Assembly (NCBI GenBank): GCA_005881615.1
Contig: VBBR01000169.1
Coordinates: forward strand, 1-37,848
DNA from: Candidatus Bathyarchaeota archaeon
Lineage (GTDB): Archaea > Thermoproteota > Bathyarchaeia > 40CM-2-53-6
DNA: 37,848 bases
Direction of reading: 5' to 3'
Below the pieces are notes generated by a model. The model was not told the DNA's origin. It made no database searches and was given only the letters and a program-made list of their open reading frames with translations. The stretch's first letter is position 1, and the number at the start of each line of letters is the position of its first letter. Shown one piece after another: positions 23,128 to 32,074 of the stretch. The position numbers and the translations under genes are program-made.

Positions 23128-23454
23128 CTAATCTTGTAGCTTCGTCTTTGCATGCTTCAGTGTCCAGGCCCGTGCGAAATATGATACAGCAATAGCTGGA
23201 AGCAGGACCAAGCCGACAAGCGCTAACAGGGAACTGAGCATAATCTCCCCGGTAGCCACAGTGGGCTGCTTGTTCATCGTACCGGGTTGGTATGATTGGG
23301 TTGAGGTGGTTACCCCAGGATTGGAGCCAGAGGTTGTCGAAGTCTGAGTTGACCGTGCGAGAACCCCAGGCAGAATGACCAGCCCTAGGCCGATCAGCAC
23401 GCCCAGCGTCAGACCTAATCCAGCTCTCGTTCGTCTCCCGAGTCCTATTCTCAA
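23128..23454 (-). CDS. small membrane protein with Ser/Thr-rich loop
   Basis: The 108-residue product has helices at about 11-33 and 70-92, separated by a Ser/Thr/Gly-rich segment of about 35 residues that is probably external and may be glycosylated. TTG 23454 is the start, preceded by a GGGGAG-like ribosome site. It follows the membrane-bound HTH gene in the same direction (81-bp gap). No family is recognised. Confidence 0.5.
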   Translation of the reverse strand: MRIGLGRRTRAGLGLTLGVLIGLGLVILPGVLARSTQTSTTSGSNPGVTTSTQSYQPGTMNKQPTVATGEIMLSSLLALVGLVLLPAIAVSYFARAWTLKHAKTKLQD

Positions 23455-23535
23455 GCCCTCTGCTCCCCTTCTTCCATGATACTCATGGGACTAGGCTCCG
23501 CATAATCCCACAGGTTAGAACAGTCCGATCCGTTA

Positions 23536-23982
23536 TCAGAACGGCCTCGACCTCCACGCTCGCAAGGTCTCGCTCCACGAGACAACAACTGCCGAGACGC
23601 CAAAAACGAATGCCATGATATTGTGCGTGGAAAAATCTGGTTGGTATATGATAGGATATAGTGCGAGCATGACCGTGAACATGGTTGAGTAGAACATGTA
23701 TCGTGGAAGCATGAATCCCAAAACCCCGACAAAGTTCCGCAAAACCCCGACCTTCACCAGCTCGATCAGGTGATATTCGCCGGTCGAGTCCTTCTCTAGC
23801 AGTCCCAGATCCTTCAGTTTCTCCAGATGATGCAAGGCAACACTAGGGCTACTCAAGCCCAAAGCTCGCTGAACAGGCCTAACACCAACAACCTGCTTCT
23901 TTGACCCGAGGATATGCCAGTAGACACGCAAAGTCACGCCTTTCAGCTCAGACTCGATAACCCTCTCTCGTTCTTCCGCCAT
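23536..23982 (-). CDS. membrane-bound winged-helix regulator
   Basis: The first 75 residues form a winged helix (VYWHILGSKKQVVGVRPVQRA, LGLSSPSVALHHLEKLKDLG, LLEKDSTGEYHLI). It is followed by two hydrophobic helices (LRNFVGVLGFMLPRYMFYST, FGVSAVVVSWSETL region). This gives a DNA-binding domain tethered to the membrane, 148 residues. Such one-component regulators could sense envelope signals. It sits upstream of the small Ser/Thr-rich membrane protein and is divergent from the beta-propeller gene, so either could be its target. The assignment is from domain pattern only. Confidence 0.7.
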   Translation of the reverse strand: MAEERERVIESELKGVTLRVYWHILGSKKQVVGVRPVQRALGLSSPSVALHHLEKLKDLGLLEKDSTGEYHLIELVKVGVLRNFVGVLGFMLPRYMFYSTMFTVMLALYPIIYQPDFSTHNIMAFVFGVSAVVVSWSETLRAWRSRPF

Positions 23983-24128
23983 GAATCCTTGATCCTCCAG
24001 ACGGCGAAGGAAATCCTCTGCTTCAATACAAGCTTACCCGTGCAAAAGAAGGTGTTCGGGTTTCCGAACACCATGTTCTAAACACTGGGATTAAGCCCCC
24101 ACCCCACCCTACCATATGACGAACAAGA

Positions 24129-26024
24129 ATGATACTCCGCAAAGCAACAACAGCATACCTACTCATCCTCGCCAGCCTCACACTCATCCCGGTCTCCGTC
24201 TATCTCACAAGTCCAACGGCCCATGCAATGATCCCATTCACATCATACCAAGACCTACAGGAATTCGTTCACACGAGTAGCTGCGCTAGCCCAACCCCGA
24301 GCCTCTACAACCGAGGCGGGCTCACCACCAGTCCTACACCAGCAGGCCTCGCGACCGCCCAATCAAATAGCGGCTCAAGCCAGACTCCCGCTCACTCTGA
24401 GACTAACCAGCAGGTGTCAGGCGTTGACGAGCTTGACACGGTTAAGAACGATGGTCAGTACATCTACACGATAACAAACAACACGGTCGCCATCGTCCAA
24501 GCTTACCCCGCAACGAACGCCGCTCTCGTCTCCAAAGTCACCGTTAACGGGACTTTGCAAGGAATCTTCACCGTTGACAACAGACTCGTCGTTGTAAGCC
24601 AAGAACCGGGATACCCCTATGCGTACTACGGCGGAGGTGCGAAGCCTCCTACATTAGACACTGGTATCGCCAAACCTAGCGGCATTGCAACAATCTACCC
24701 GATTGGATTCTCAGGGACCACTTCGCTGTTCGTCTTCGACATAAACAACCATGCCAGCCCGGTGCTCACGACCAGAGTTGAGGTAAACGGAACCTTAGCT
24801 GGTGCCCGTCTAGTCGGAAACTACGTGTATCTTGTGGCTACACAGCCAGTCTTCTGCTACGGCGAGATCTTGCTCCCAGAGCAGATCATCAATGGTCAAG
24901 TAGTTAGGGCTACGCCTGTGCAAGTCTATCATTCGGACATTATCGACCAAGGCTACAGTTTCACCAGCATCGTTGGGTTTGATGCGACGCAAGGCAGTCC
25001 CAGCACCACTGCCAAGATCTATCTGATCGGAACGACTAGCACGATCTACGTTTCACTCCACGACATCTATCTCACACAGCCGGTATGGAGCCAGAGCCAG
25101 CAGACAATTGTACACCGTATCAGCATCGACGGTCTCGCAATCGCCTACATGGCTACAGGCGCTGTACCCGGACATGTCTTGAACCAGTTCTCCATGGACG
25201 AATACAACGGATACCTGCGCATCGCATCAACCAACTGTTGCAGCCAGAATGGCGGCCCCATGCCACTCGCATACGCGCCAGTCAGCCAGCAAGAGACAAA
25301 CGTGTACGTTCTCGACAAGGGCCTCCACACCACTGGAAGACTCGAGGGACTCTCACCGGGCGAACAGATCTATTCCGCCCGGTTCATGGGTGACAAAGCC
25401 TACCTCGTCACCTACAAACGAACAGACCCCCTCTTCGTCATCGGCCTCCAAGACCCTGCGAAGCCCACCGTGCTCGGCCAGCTCAACGTGACAGGCGTCT
25501 CCGACTATCTACAACCATACGACGAGACACATCTCATCGGAATCGGACAGTCAGGCACGGACGTTGCGTGGGAGAACGCGGTCCGGTTCACAGGTATCAA
25601 GATCAGCCTCTTCAATGTCACAGACCCCAAACAACCAACTGAGACAAGTCGATACCTGATCGGTGGTCCCGGAACCAGCTCGCCTGCAATCACCGACCAC
25701 AAAGCAGTCCTCTTTGACAGGACACTCAACCTCCTCGTGATCCCAGTCGAGGTAACCGCGCAACCACAGAACGCAACGTACTGGTATTCGTACCAGCCTA
25801 TATGGCAAGGAGCCTACGTCTTCAATATCACACCTGACAAAGGCTTCGTCTTTAGGGGCGGAATAACACAACTGCAAAGCGGCCAACTACCAACATGGCA
25901 AGACAACAACCTCTTCATCACCAGAACACTCTACATTGGAAACGTGCTATACACCATCTCAAACAACATGGTGGAAATGAACAGCCTCACAGACCTGTCA
26001 GAACTAGGCTCAGTCGGCCTATAG
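24129..26024 (+). CDS. secreted beta-propeller domain protein
   Basis: The 631-residue secreted protein has a signal peptide at residues 1-33 and the family landmark TNQQVSGVDELDTVKNDGQY near 91-110, which opens the beta-propeller domain found in archaeal and bacterial surface proteins. Repeated blades follow, for example GTLQGIFTVDNRLVVVSQEP, TLAGARLVGNYVYLVATQ, and LHTTGRLEGLSPGEQIYSA. The C-terminal blade ends LTDLSELGSVGL. Its function (adhesion, binding or surface scaffold) is unknown. Codon use is like its neighbours. A T9 terminator follows. Confidence 0.85.
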   Translation: MILRKATTAYLLILASLTLIPVSVYLTSPTAHAMIPFTSYQDLQEFVHTSSCASPTPSLYNRGGLTTSPTPAGLATAQSNSGSSQTPAHSETNQQVSGVDELDTVKNDGQYIYTITNNTVAIVQAYPATNAALVSKVTVNGTLQGIFTVDNRLVVVSQEPGYPYAYYGGGAKPPTLDTGIAKPSGIATIYPIGFSGTTSLFVFDINNHASPVLTTRVEVNGTLAGARLVGNYVYLVATQPVFCYGEILLPEQIINGQVVRATPVQVYHSDIIDQGYSFTSIVGFDATQGSPSTTAKIYLIGTTSTIYVSLHDIYLTQPVWSQSQQTIVHRISIDGLAIAYMATGAVPGHVLNQFSMDEYNGYLRIASTNCCSQNGGPMPLAYAPVSQQETNVYVLDKGLHTTGRLEGLSPGEQIYSARFMGDKAYLVTYKRTDPLFVIGLQDPAKPTVLGQLNVTGVSDYLQPYDETHLIGIGQSGTDVAWENAVRFTGIKISLFNVTDPKQPTETSRYLIGGPGTSSPAITDHKAVLFDRTLNLLVIPVEVTAQPQNATYWYSYQPIWQGAYVFNITPDKGFVFRGGITQLQSGQLPTWQDNNLFITRTLYIGNVLYTISNNMVEMNSLTDLSELGSVGL

Positions 26025-26050
26025 CATAAAGACCCAAAAAACCCTTCCCG

Positions 26051-26059
26051 TTTTTTTTT
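26051..26059 (+). terminator. T9 terminator after the beta-propeller gene
   Basis: Nine consecutive Ts lie 27 nt after the stop codon at 26024, preceded by a short G/C-rich stretch. Confidence 0.65.
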
Positions 26060-26138
26060 CTCTCTTAGCCAGTTACTGGTCTCACACGGACCAGCCCAGG
26101 CAGCACGGCTTTGAAAATCGAGGACGAGTTCTGAGTTG

Positions 26139-26483
26139 CTAGATGTTCCAGCTTCGTTTCAGGACAGGCTTGATCCGAATATAGGTTCCAGGTCCCATGT
26201 ATCCCGTATGCTTGACGATGTCCGCCTTTCCTTGAAGCTTAATCCCGCGCGGAGCCCAGGGTTTCACAGTCTTGAGATCATCCACAACGAACGAGGCCCG
26301 AGGATTCTCAAGCACGTTCTTGTACTTCATGGTGTTCGTGACGTCCCTGCCGCTGACGTAGATGTATTCGCCGTCAATATCGAAGCTGACCGCGGCGACG
26401 TCGGGCCTTCCAGACTTGGATGCGGTCCCGATCCTAGCTAGTGGCTGAGATTTCAGATAGGTCAATTCCTTCTCGGAAAACAA
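26139..26483 (-). CDS. PPOX-class split-barrel protein (F420/FMN-dependent)
   Basis: The 114-residue pyridoxamine-phosphate-oxidase-like protein opens LTYLKSQPLARIGTASKSGRP, followed by the cofactor-binding strand VSFDIDGEYIYVSG and the NPRASFVVDD segment typical of PPOX-class F420-dependent proteins. The last third ends YIRIKPVLKRSWNI. The start is TTG 26483. The substrate is unknown. It is convergent with the beta-propeller gene. With the Ddn-like gene at 7531 it suggests F420 use. Confidence 0.8.
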   Translation of the reverse strand: MFSEKELTYLKSQPLARIGTASKSGRPDVAAVSFDIDGEYIYVSGRDVTNTMKYKNVLENPRASFVVDDLKTVKPWAPRGIKLQGKADIVKHTGYMGPGTYIRIKPVLKRSWNI

Positions 26484-26601
26484 TCGCTCACGACTCCTTC
26501 AGAGAGGTCCACCTCTGGACTATTTAGCGTGTCTTGGGGGTTAGCCTCGCAGACAAGTGTCTCTCTCGATGGAGTCGATCGGCTCCGCTGAGTGAGCATA
26601 G

Positions 26602-26607
26602 AAAAAA
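26602..26607 (-). terminator. T6 run after the amidase gene
   Basis: On the minus strand CCCCCC is followed by six Ts, about 20 nt past the amidase stop. Confidence 0.5.
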
Positions 26608-26627
26608 GGGGGGTTAGTAATGTGTGC

Positions 26628-28439
26628 TTAGAGCTGGCTAACGAGTGGAACGTTTCTTTTCGGCACGAGTCCTCGGCCTCTTACTCGGAAAGGTGGCGGC
26701 CCGCTGAAAGGAAGGGTCTGCAGGAACTGTGGCTTCTGCCGTGCCTGTGTAACGGCTTCAAAGCCGGAGGCGAGCTTGATTAGTGTGGGCTCATTGAATG
26801 CTGTGCCGATGAACGATATTCCGACTGGAACGCCGAAGGTCATACCCGCTGGGACATTGATGATTGGATAGCCTACTATAGCCGCCGGCGAGGACGTTCC
26901 GAAGACGAAGTGGTCGCTATTGATTAGGTCAGTGGGCCAAGCTGGGTTGTCGGTCCCGGCGATTAGTGCGTCAAGGTTGTTGTTGTCTAGTAGTTGGTCT
27001 ATTCCCTCCGTCGCTCCGATCTTCTGGTCGATGGCTAGCGAGTCGTTGTACGACAAGCCGAGTGGTTGTATGGCGTTCGGGTCCGAGCTGAACGTGTTTG
27101 CCAGATCGAATATTTCCTGTGCAAAGAAGGGCATCTCTTGGTTGGCATTGGCGTTGTTGAAGTCGATTAGGGCCTGGAGTGTTGGGCTGGAAATTGGCAT
27201 GCCTGTTCGGGTGTTGAGATAGTTTGCTATGTCTGTCTTGAAATCGAACAGTAGCACGGTAAACTCTGCTGTGCCGCTATTGATGTCGGCGAGGTGCGGG
27301 AAGGACACCGGGTCCACTAAGCTCGCGCCTGCATTCTGAATTGCCGCAACCGCCGAGTCGAAGATCGCGTCTGCATGTGGGCTGAATCCTTCGAAGTCTC
27401 TAACAACTCCTATTCTGGCGCCTTTGAGGCCTTTGGAGTTCAAGAAGGCTCTATAGTCGACTGGCGGAGCAGGCCTCGGTTGGCCAAGCTTGCCGAGCGG
27501 GCTAGTGCTGGTAGCAGGATCGCGCGGGTCAGGAGTCCTCTGCACGATAGCTGTCAATACGGTTGCCGCGTCTGCAACTGTTCGAGCGTGGGGGCCAACT
27601 GTATCCTGGGTATGCGAGATGGGAATTACGCCGGCTCGACTAACAAGGCCAACAGTTGGTTTGATGCCTACGACTCCGTTAGCGTTCGCTGGGCAGACGA
27701 TGCTGCCATCAGTCTCAGTGCCTATGGAAACCGTGGTCAAGTTGCCAGAAGTTGCTGCTCCGGACCCAGAACTGGAGCCACACGGGTTGCGGTCAATCGC
27801 GTAGGGGTTGTTGCACTGGCCGCCGCGTCCTGACCAGCCGCTGGAGGAGAAGAACGAGCGGAAGTTGGCCCACTCGCTCAAATTGGTTTTGCCTAAGATT
27901 ATTGCACCGGCGGCACGAAGATGTGCGGCGATTGTTGAATCCTGAAGGGCGGGCGTCCCGACCAGGGCTAGTGAGCCTGCTGCCGTCTGCATTTGGTCGT
28001 GGGTGTCGATGTTATCCTTCAAGAGGATAGGTATGCCGTGGAGTATGCCAGTGAAGGGCGGGGTTTGTGCATCGAGCTGATGGGCTATTGTCAATGCGTC
28101 TGGGTTCAGTTGAAGAAGCGAGTTGAGCCTCGGGCCGCTCTGGTCGAGAGCACTAATCCGATTCTCGTACATGTTCACGACGGAGGTTGCGGTCAATGTT
28201 CCGGCCGCATATTGTGCTTCAAGTTGCGCTATGGTAACCTCCTCGATGCCGGGGCTTGGCGGGCTCTGAGGTAACAGAACGGGTGTTGTTGCAGGTGAAG
28301 GGAGGGACGGGATTTTCCCCAGCAAGCCGCTGGCTCCAGCTACAGCTGCCACACCGGCCCCGTACTTGAGAAAGTCTCGCCTTGAAACCCTTCTCCTCGT
28401 CACTGTCTCGTGATTGCTGTTTTCGGTTTCGTCGGTCAA
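26628..28439 (-). CDS. Tat-exported amidase (amidase signature family)
   Basis: The 603-residue protein has a twin-arginine signal: SRRDFLKYGAGVAAVAG at residues 19-35. The amidase domain carries the catalytic Lys in LLKDNID and the Ser-cisSer-Ser signature in PCGSSSGSGAATSGNLTTVS, then IGTETDGSIVCPANANGVVG. Amidases of this group hydrolyse small amides or peptidyl amides. Export folded through Tat to the outer surface suggests scavenging or detoxification. The family's usual length is about 470-520; the extra length is the signal, linker and C-terminal tail. The gene stands alone. Confidence 0.9.
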   Translation of the reverse strand: MTDETENSNHETVTRRRVSRRDFLKYGAGVAAVAGASGLLGKIPSLPSPATTPVLLPQSPPSPGIEEVTIAQLEAQYAAGTLTATSVVNMYENRISALDQSGPRLNSLLQLNPDALTIAHQLDAQTPPFTGILHGIPILLKDNIDTHDQMQTAAGSLALVGTPALQDSTIAAHLRAAGAIILGKTNLSEWANFRSFFSSSGWSGRGGQCNNPYAIDRNPCGSSSGSGAATSGNLTTVSIGTETDGSIVCPANANGVVGIKPTVGLVSRAGVIPISHTQDTVGPHARTVADAATVLTAIVQRTPDPRDPATSTSPLGKLGQPRPAPPVDYRAFLNSKGLKGARIGVVRDFEGFSPHADAIFDSAVAAIQNAGASLVDPVSFPHLADINSGTAEFTVLLFDFKTDIANYLNTRTGMPISSPTLQALIDFNNANANQEMPFFAQEIFDLANTFSSDPNAIQPLGLSYNDSLAIDQKIGATEGIDQLLDNNNLDALIAGTDNPAWPTDLINSDHFVFGTSSPAAIVGYPIINVPAGMTFGVPVGISFIGTAFNEPTLIKLASGFEAVTQARQKPQFLQTLPFSGPPPFRVRGRGLVPKRNVPLVSQL

Positions 28440-28640
28440 TATTTCATTCTCCTAGAAAGACCGTAGAGGGGTAGTAGCTTGGCGAAGAATTTTTAACAGT
28501 TTCGGGCCCGCTTCTGTACAAGATATAAGGCGCCAACCGTAGCCTGAAGTTTCAGACTGAAATTAGGCATGATATGGTGTCGGTCAGCCCTATGCAACCA
28601 ATATTGTGACCTGCATCCGACAGACCTGAGAGTCCCGGAT

Positions 28641-29522
28641 TCACTTCTGGAACTCTGCCATGCTGCTCTGCAAAGGTCCAGGTTCCTTAGACAACTCTTT
28701 CCAGTCAAGTTCGGCTAGCCCTGCGAGTCGTCGGAACTCGTTCACTGACCCCGGCCCGAAACCTGCGAAATGATTGTTGAAGAAGATGAAGCCCTGCTTG
28801 AACAGGTTAGACTTCTCCTCTAGAGCGGTGTACCATTTCCGCATCACTTCGCCCTGATCCCGTTGCTTCCCACCAAAGTTGGTAATCGACCGATCGCCCA
28901 CCATCCGGAGATAAGCCACGTCAGACGTGGCCTCGGGCGGAGTGGACGCGTACTGGTTTTCCGACCAGGCAAGACTGACATTGTTTGTCTCAAGCAGCTT
29001 GTAGATGTCAGGTTTGAACCATGATTTGTTGCGAAATTCTATGGCGTGCACGTATTTCTTGTCCGTCTGTCCGAGGAATGTCTCGAGCGCCTCTTTGTCC
29101 TTCTTGTAGCTGAACGACGGTGGAAGCTGGATTACCAAGGCTCCAAGCTTCTCCCGGAGTTCTGACATAGCCTTGTAAAACCGTTCGAGCTGTGCCTGAC
29201 TGTCTCGCAGTTTCAGCTCGTGCGTGATCTTCTTCGGAAACTTCGCCGTGAAAAGAAAACCGTCAGGAGTCACACGTTTCCAATTGGACACCATAAAGGG
29301 CGAAGGCGTCCGGTAGTAACTCGAATCAATTTCGACGGTGTTGAAAACTTGTGAATACATCCGAAGATAATCAGCAGGCTTAGTGTCCCTAGGATAGAAG
29401 GGCCCGACCCAATCCTGATAGGACCACCCGCTGCACCCGATTCTCAGCTTCTTTGCATCAAAAGACAAAGGGCCCAGATAGCACTCTAGCCGCTTGTTAA
29501 AAGGGCTCTTGACCGAAAGCAC
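28641..29522 (-). CDS. DUF72 (YecE-like) TIM-barrel protein
   Basis: The 293-residue protein shows the DUF72 pattern: LRIGCSGWSYQDWVGPFYP, FNTVEIDSSYYRTPSP, DGFLFTAKFPKKITHE, and FIFFNNHFAGFGPGSVNEF. The fold is a TIM barrel, and function is not established. GTG 29522 starts immediately after the TAG stop of the KaiC-like gene, so the two are one transcription unit. The N-terminal 20 residues before LRIGCSG are longer than usual; an internal start is possible. Confidence 0.85.
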   Translation of the reverse strand: MLSVKSPFNKRLECYLGPLSFDAKKLRIGCSGWSYQDWVGPFYPRDTKPADYLRMYSQVFNTVEIDSSYYRTPSPFMVSNWKRVTPDGFLFTAKFPKKITHELKLRDSQAQLERFYKAMSELREKLGALVIQLPPSFSYKKDKEALETFLGQTDKKYVHAIEFRNKSWFKPDIYKLLETNNVSLAWSENQYASTPPEATSDVAYLRMVGDRSITNFGGKQRDQGEVMRKWYTALEEKSNLFKQGFIFFNNHFAGFGPGSVNEFRRLAGLAELDWKELSKEPGPLQSSMAEFQK

Positions 29523-30347
29523 CTAGAACATAGGTGTGTTAGAGAAGACGATACCCTGCTGCGTGATCTGGTAGAAGTATCCCCGTGAAGGCGTGGGGTT
29601 ACGACCGATTCTCAACACCTTTAACGTGCCCCCCTTCAACAAGACCTCTCCCTGTCGTTTCCTCATCTCGATCACCCCATCCGCCAGGTTCGCGGTCGCG
29701 TTTTCCACGTTCACATCGACAACCTCCGTGTGCAAGACCGAGATTGTTACCGCACGCGCGATTTGCGTTGCAAAACGCATGACCTGAACATACTGGTAGA
29801 CACGCCTCGCTTCTGCTAGCAGGAAAAATGGGGTGATAGAGTCCATCACGATCACCTTGGGTCCAACGCTAGGCTTCATTGCAAAGCTCCTGCCTAGAGC
29901 GAGGAGGTCCTGAAACCTCAATGTCTCCTCCAGGATATCACCCGGGTCCATCTTGGGAAGAGACTCAGCAAGCTTCTGAGCCCCCAGTGAGAACATGTCG
30001 ACAAACTCGAGACGTCCTTCATCTTCGATCTTCGTTACTGCGATGTGATGGTCCTCAAGGCCTAGCTTCACCACATCAGCGGGATCGTCTATGCAGTAGT
30101 AGAGAAGTTGGCATCCCTGCCGGAGGAAATTCGCGACTAGCTCTCGGACGAGAGCGGATTTGCCGCTTCCTATCGGACCCATTAAAGCGACACTGGACGG
30201 CCGAGGGAAACCTCCTCCGCTGACCTTGTCAAGAATAGGAATGCCTGTCGGCTGCACTGCCTCTATTCTGTGATCAACTGGGGACGGTTTCAACGGTCGC
30301 TGTTTTCCGTGTCCACCAGACAAGTGCTCTAGTTCGAAAGGGGCCAT
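29523..30347 (-). CDS. KaiC-like RecA-superfamily ATPase
   Basis: The 274-residue, single-domain KaiC-like protein has Walker A GPIGSGKS at 57-64 and Walker B VIVMDSITPFF around 165-175. TGIPILDKVSGGGFPRPSSV is the usual entry to the fold, and the C-terminal half follows the RecA pattern (SVLHTEVVDV, ANLADGVIEM). Archaea have many single-domain KaiC homologues, some linked to archaellum or signalling, others unassigned. There is no second ATPase domain and no clear kinase context. It is followed without a gap by the DUF72 gene. Confidence 0.85.
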   Translation of the reverse strand: MAPFELEHLSGGHGKQRPLKPSPVDHRIEAVQPTGIPILDKVSGGGFPRPSSVALMGPIGSGKSALVRELVANFLRQGCQLLYYCIDDPADVVKLGLEDHHIAVTKIEDEGRLEFVDMFSLGAQKLAESLPKMDPGDILEETLRFQDLLALGRSFAMKPSVGPKVIVMDSITPFFLLAEARRVYQYVQVMRFATQIARAVTISVLHTEVVDVNVENATANLADGVIEMRKRQGEVLLKGGTLKVLRIGRNPTPSRGYFYQITQQGIVFSNTPMF

Positions 30348-30379
30348 GTAACTTGGACCTGTATCCTAAAGTGACAATA

Positions 30380-31027
30380 TCACTTGCTCGACCGGAGCTT
30401 GGCCAAGCTTAGAACGAATGTCCCGCAGAAAATTCCCAGAAAAACTCCGCCGAGGACATCACTCGGGAAGTGCAATCCCAAGATTACCATCGAGACGCCT
30501 GTTGAGATCGCGAGGACAATGAAGGGAATACGCCAAGCGGGATACCTTGACCATATCACCGTGGCGACCGTAAAGGCGTTTGTGGTGTGTCCGGAAGGGA
30601 ATCCCGGATTGGTTGGAAGTTCACCACGCGCACTGATTCCGAGTGAAGGCACCTGAAAGGGTCTTGGAAGGTTGAAAACCGTTTTCAACACGTCCGTAAG
30701 AGCCATTGCAGTAACCATCGCCACGGCCAGTATGAGCGAGCTGGTCCATTCATTACTGTCTTTGCGGAAGACATAGAGCCAGAAAACCAGTGAGACCCAG
30801 ATGAGATCACCCACTGTCGCTATTCCATAGATTAGAGGTACAAGGGTATTACCGGATATGAGATTGTAGATGGTAATAGAGAGGTAGGTGTCTGTTGATG
30901 TTCCGAGAATCCGCAGACCAAATGCAAGGACGAATCCTACGATGCAAACTAGGATTGTTCGTTCTGCGGCCCTCAGGCTCTTTGCCCAGGATCTTAGGTC
31001 CAGCCCTGCTCTTCCTAGTAGAGACAT
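30380..31027 (-). CDS. PAP2-family membrane phosphatase
   Basis: The 215-residue protein has five or six hydrophobic helices. PAP2 motifs are KTVFNLPRPF (motif 1: K-x6-RP) and PSGHTTNAF (motif 2). Motif 3 is GLHFPSDVLGG, which has the His and Asp, but the preceding segment reads TGVSMVILGLH where most members have S-R; the motif-3 arginine therefore appears to be missing. Likely substrates are lipid or prenyl pyrophosphates. It is divergent from the PRPP synthetase gene. Confidence 0.85.
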   Translation of the reverse strand: MSLLGRAGLDLRSWAKSLRAAERTILVCIVGFVLAFGLRILGTSTDTYLSITIYNLISGNTLVPLIYGIATVGDLIWVSLVFWLYVFRKDSNEWTSSLILAVAMVTAMALTDVLKTVFNLPRPFQVPSLGISARGELPTNPGFPSGHTTNAFTVATVIWSRYPAWRIPFIVLAISTGVSMVILGLHFPSDVLGGVFLGIFCGTFVLSLAKLRSSK

Positions 31028-31080
31028 CTGGAAAGGCCTGGTTGTTCAGTTATCATAATGCGAATGGTTTGAGCCCTCAC

Positions 31081-31088
31081 TTTTATTA
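31081..31088 (+). promoter_or_regulatory. TATA box for prs
   Basis: TTTTATTA lies 28-35 nt before the ATG at 31116, suitable for a leaderless transcript in the PAP2-prs divergent spacer. Confidence 0.5.
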
Positions 31089-31115
31089 GCACCGCACGGG
31101 CGGTCTCGTTCTCCC

Positions 31116-32012
31116 ATGCTCATACTAGGCGGCTCGGCAAGCCAACCGCTCGCGGAGAAAGTCGCAAAGGAACTCGGCCAAGAAGCTGGGCAGTTGGAAA
31201 TCAAACGTTTTCCTGACGGCGAAAAATATCTCCGAATTCATGGTGACGTCAAGGACCAGGACATCGTAGCGATTCAGTCTCTCTATCGGACACCTGATGA
31301 GTACATATTCGAACTTCTTCTGCTGATCGATACGCTCAGAGACATGGGAGCCCACTCTATCACCGTCGTAGCCCCATACCTCGCCTACGCTCGGCAAGAC
31401 TCACGATTCTATCCGGGGGAAGCAGTCAGCTCCGCATCGGTAGCTAGGCTTCTAGAAGCTGCGGGAACAACATCGTTCCTTACAATTGACTGCCACCTTC
31501 ACAGGCTGGGAGATGTTGCGAAGGTCTTCAAGATCCCGGCCCGCAACCTCACCGCAATGCATGAGCTAGGAAAGTACGCACTAGATCATTTCAAACCACA
31601 CAACCCTATCGTGATCGGGCCCGATGAGGAGGCTGGCCAGTGGGCTGCAGTTGTGGCGAAGGAGCTGGACGCTGAGCATACGACGTTTCGGAAAGTACGA
31701 GTTCGAAAAGAGGGCATGACTGCATCGAAGGTTGAGGTTGACACGGGAGACGTGGACTTGAGGGGCCGAGACGCTATCTTCGCTGACGACATCATCAGCA
31801 CCGGTGGAACTATAGCGGAGGCGGCGAAGGCTTGCAAGAAAAAGGGGGCAAGACGTGTCTTCGTACTCTGTACCCATCCCGTTCTCGCGAACGGTGCGCT
31901 AGACCGTATCAAGAGAGCTGGAGCAGTGAAAGTGATTGGCACTGATACGATGCCCAGCCCGATAAGCAAGGTGTCGGTGGCGCCTGTTATCGCTGCCGCG
32001 TTGAAGAGCTAA
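31116..32012 (+). CDS. prs: ribose-phosphate pyrophosphokinase (PRPP synthetase)
   Basis: Makes PRPP from ribose 5-phosphate and ATP for nucleotide and histidine synthesis. The 298-residue product has the N-terminal FPDGEKYLRI, the ATP-binding loop YARQDSRFYPGEAVSS, DCHLHR and the PRPP loop ADDIISTGGT near 217-226. The length is typical of the shorter archaeal form. ATG 31116 starts it. The next gene, a PfkB sugar kinase in the same direction after about 60 bp, could supply ribose 5-phosphate. Confidence 0.95.
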   Translation: MLILGGSASQPLAEKVAKELGQEAGQLEIKRFPDGEKYLRIHGDVKDQDIVAIQSLYRTPDEYIFELLLLIDTLRDMGAHSITVVAPYLAYARQDSRFYPGEAVSSASVARLLEAAGTTSFLTIDCHLHRLGDVAKVFKIPARNLTAMHELGKYALDHFKPHNPIVIGPDEEAGQWAAVVAKELDAEHTTFRKVRVRKEGMTASKVEVDTGDVDLRGRDAIFADDIISTGGTIAEAAKACKKKGARRVFVLCTHPVLANGALDRIKRAGAVKVIGTDTMPSPISKVSVAPVIAAALKS

Positions 32013-32074
32013 AAGCACATTTCCACCTGCGATGACGGTGGCATTGTCCGCTCTGACTGGGAGAAAGGCGTAGT

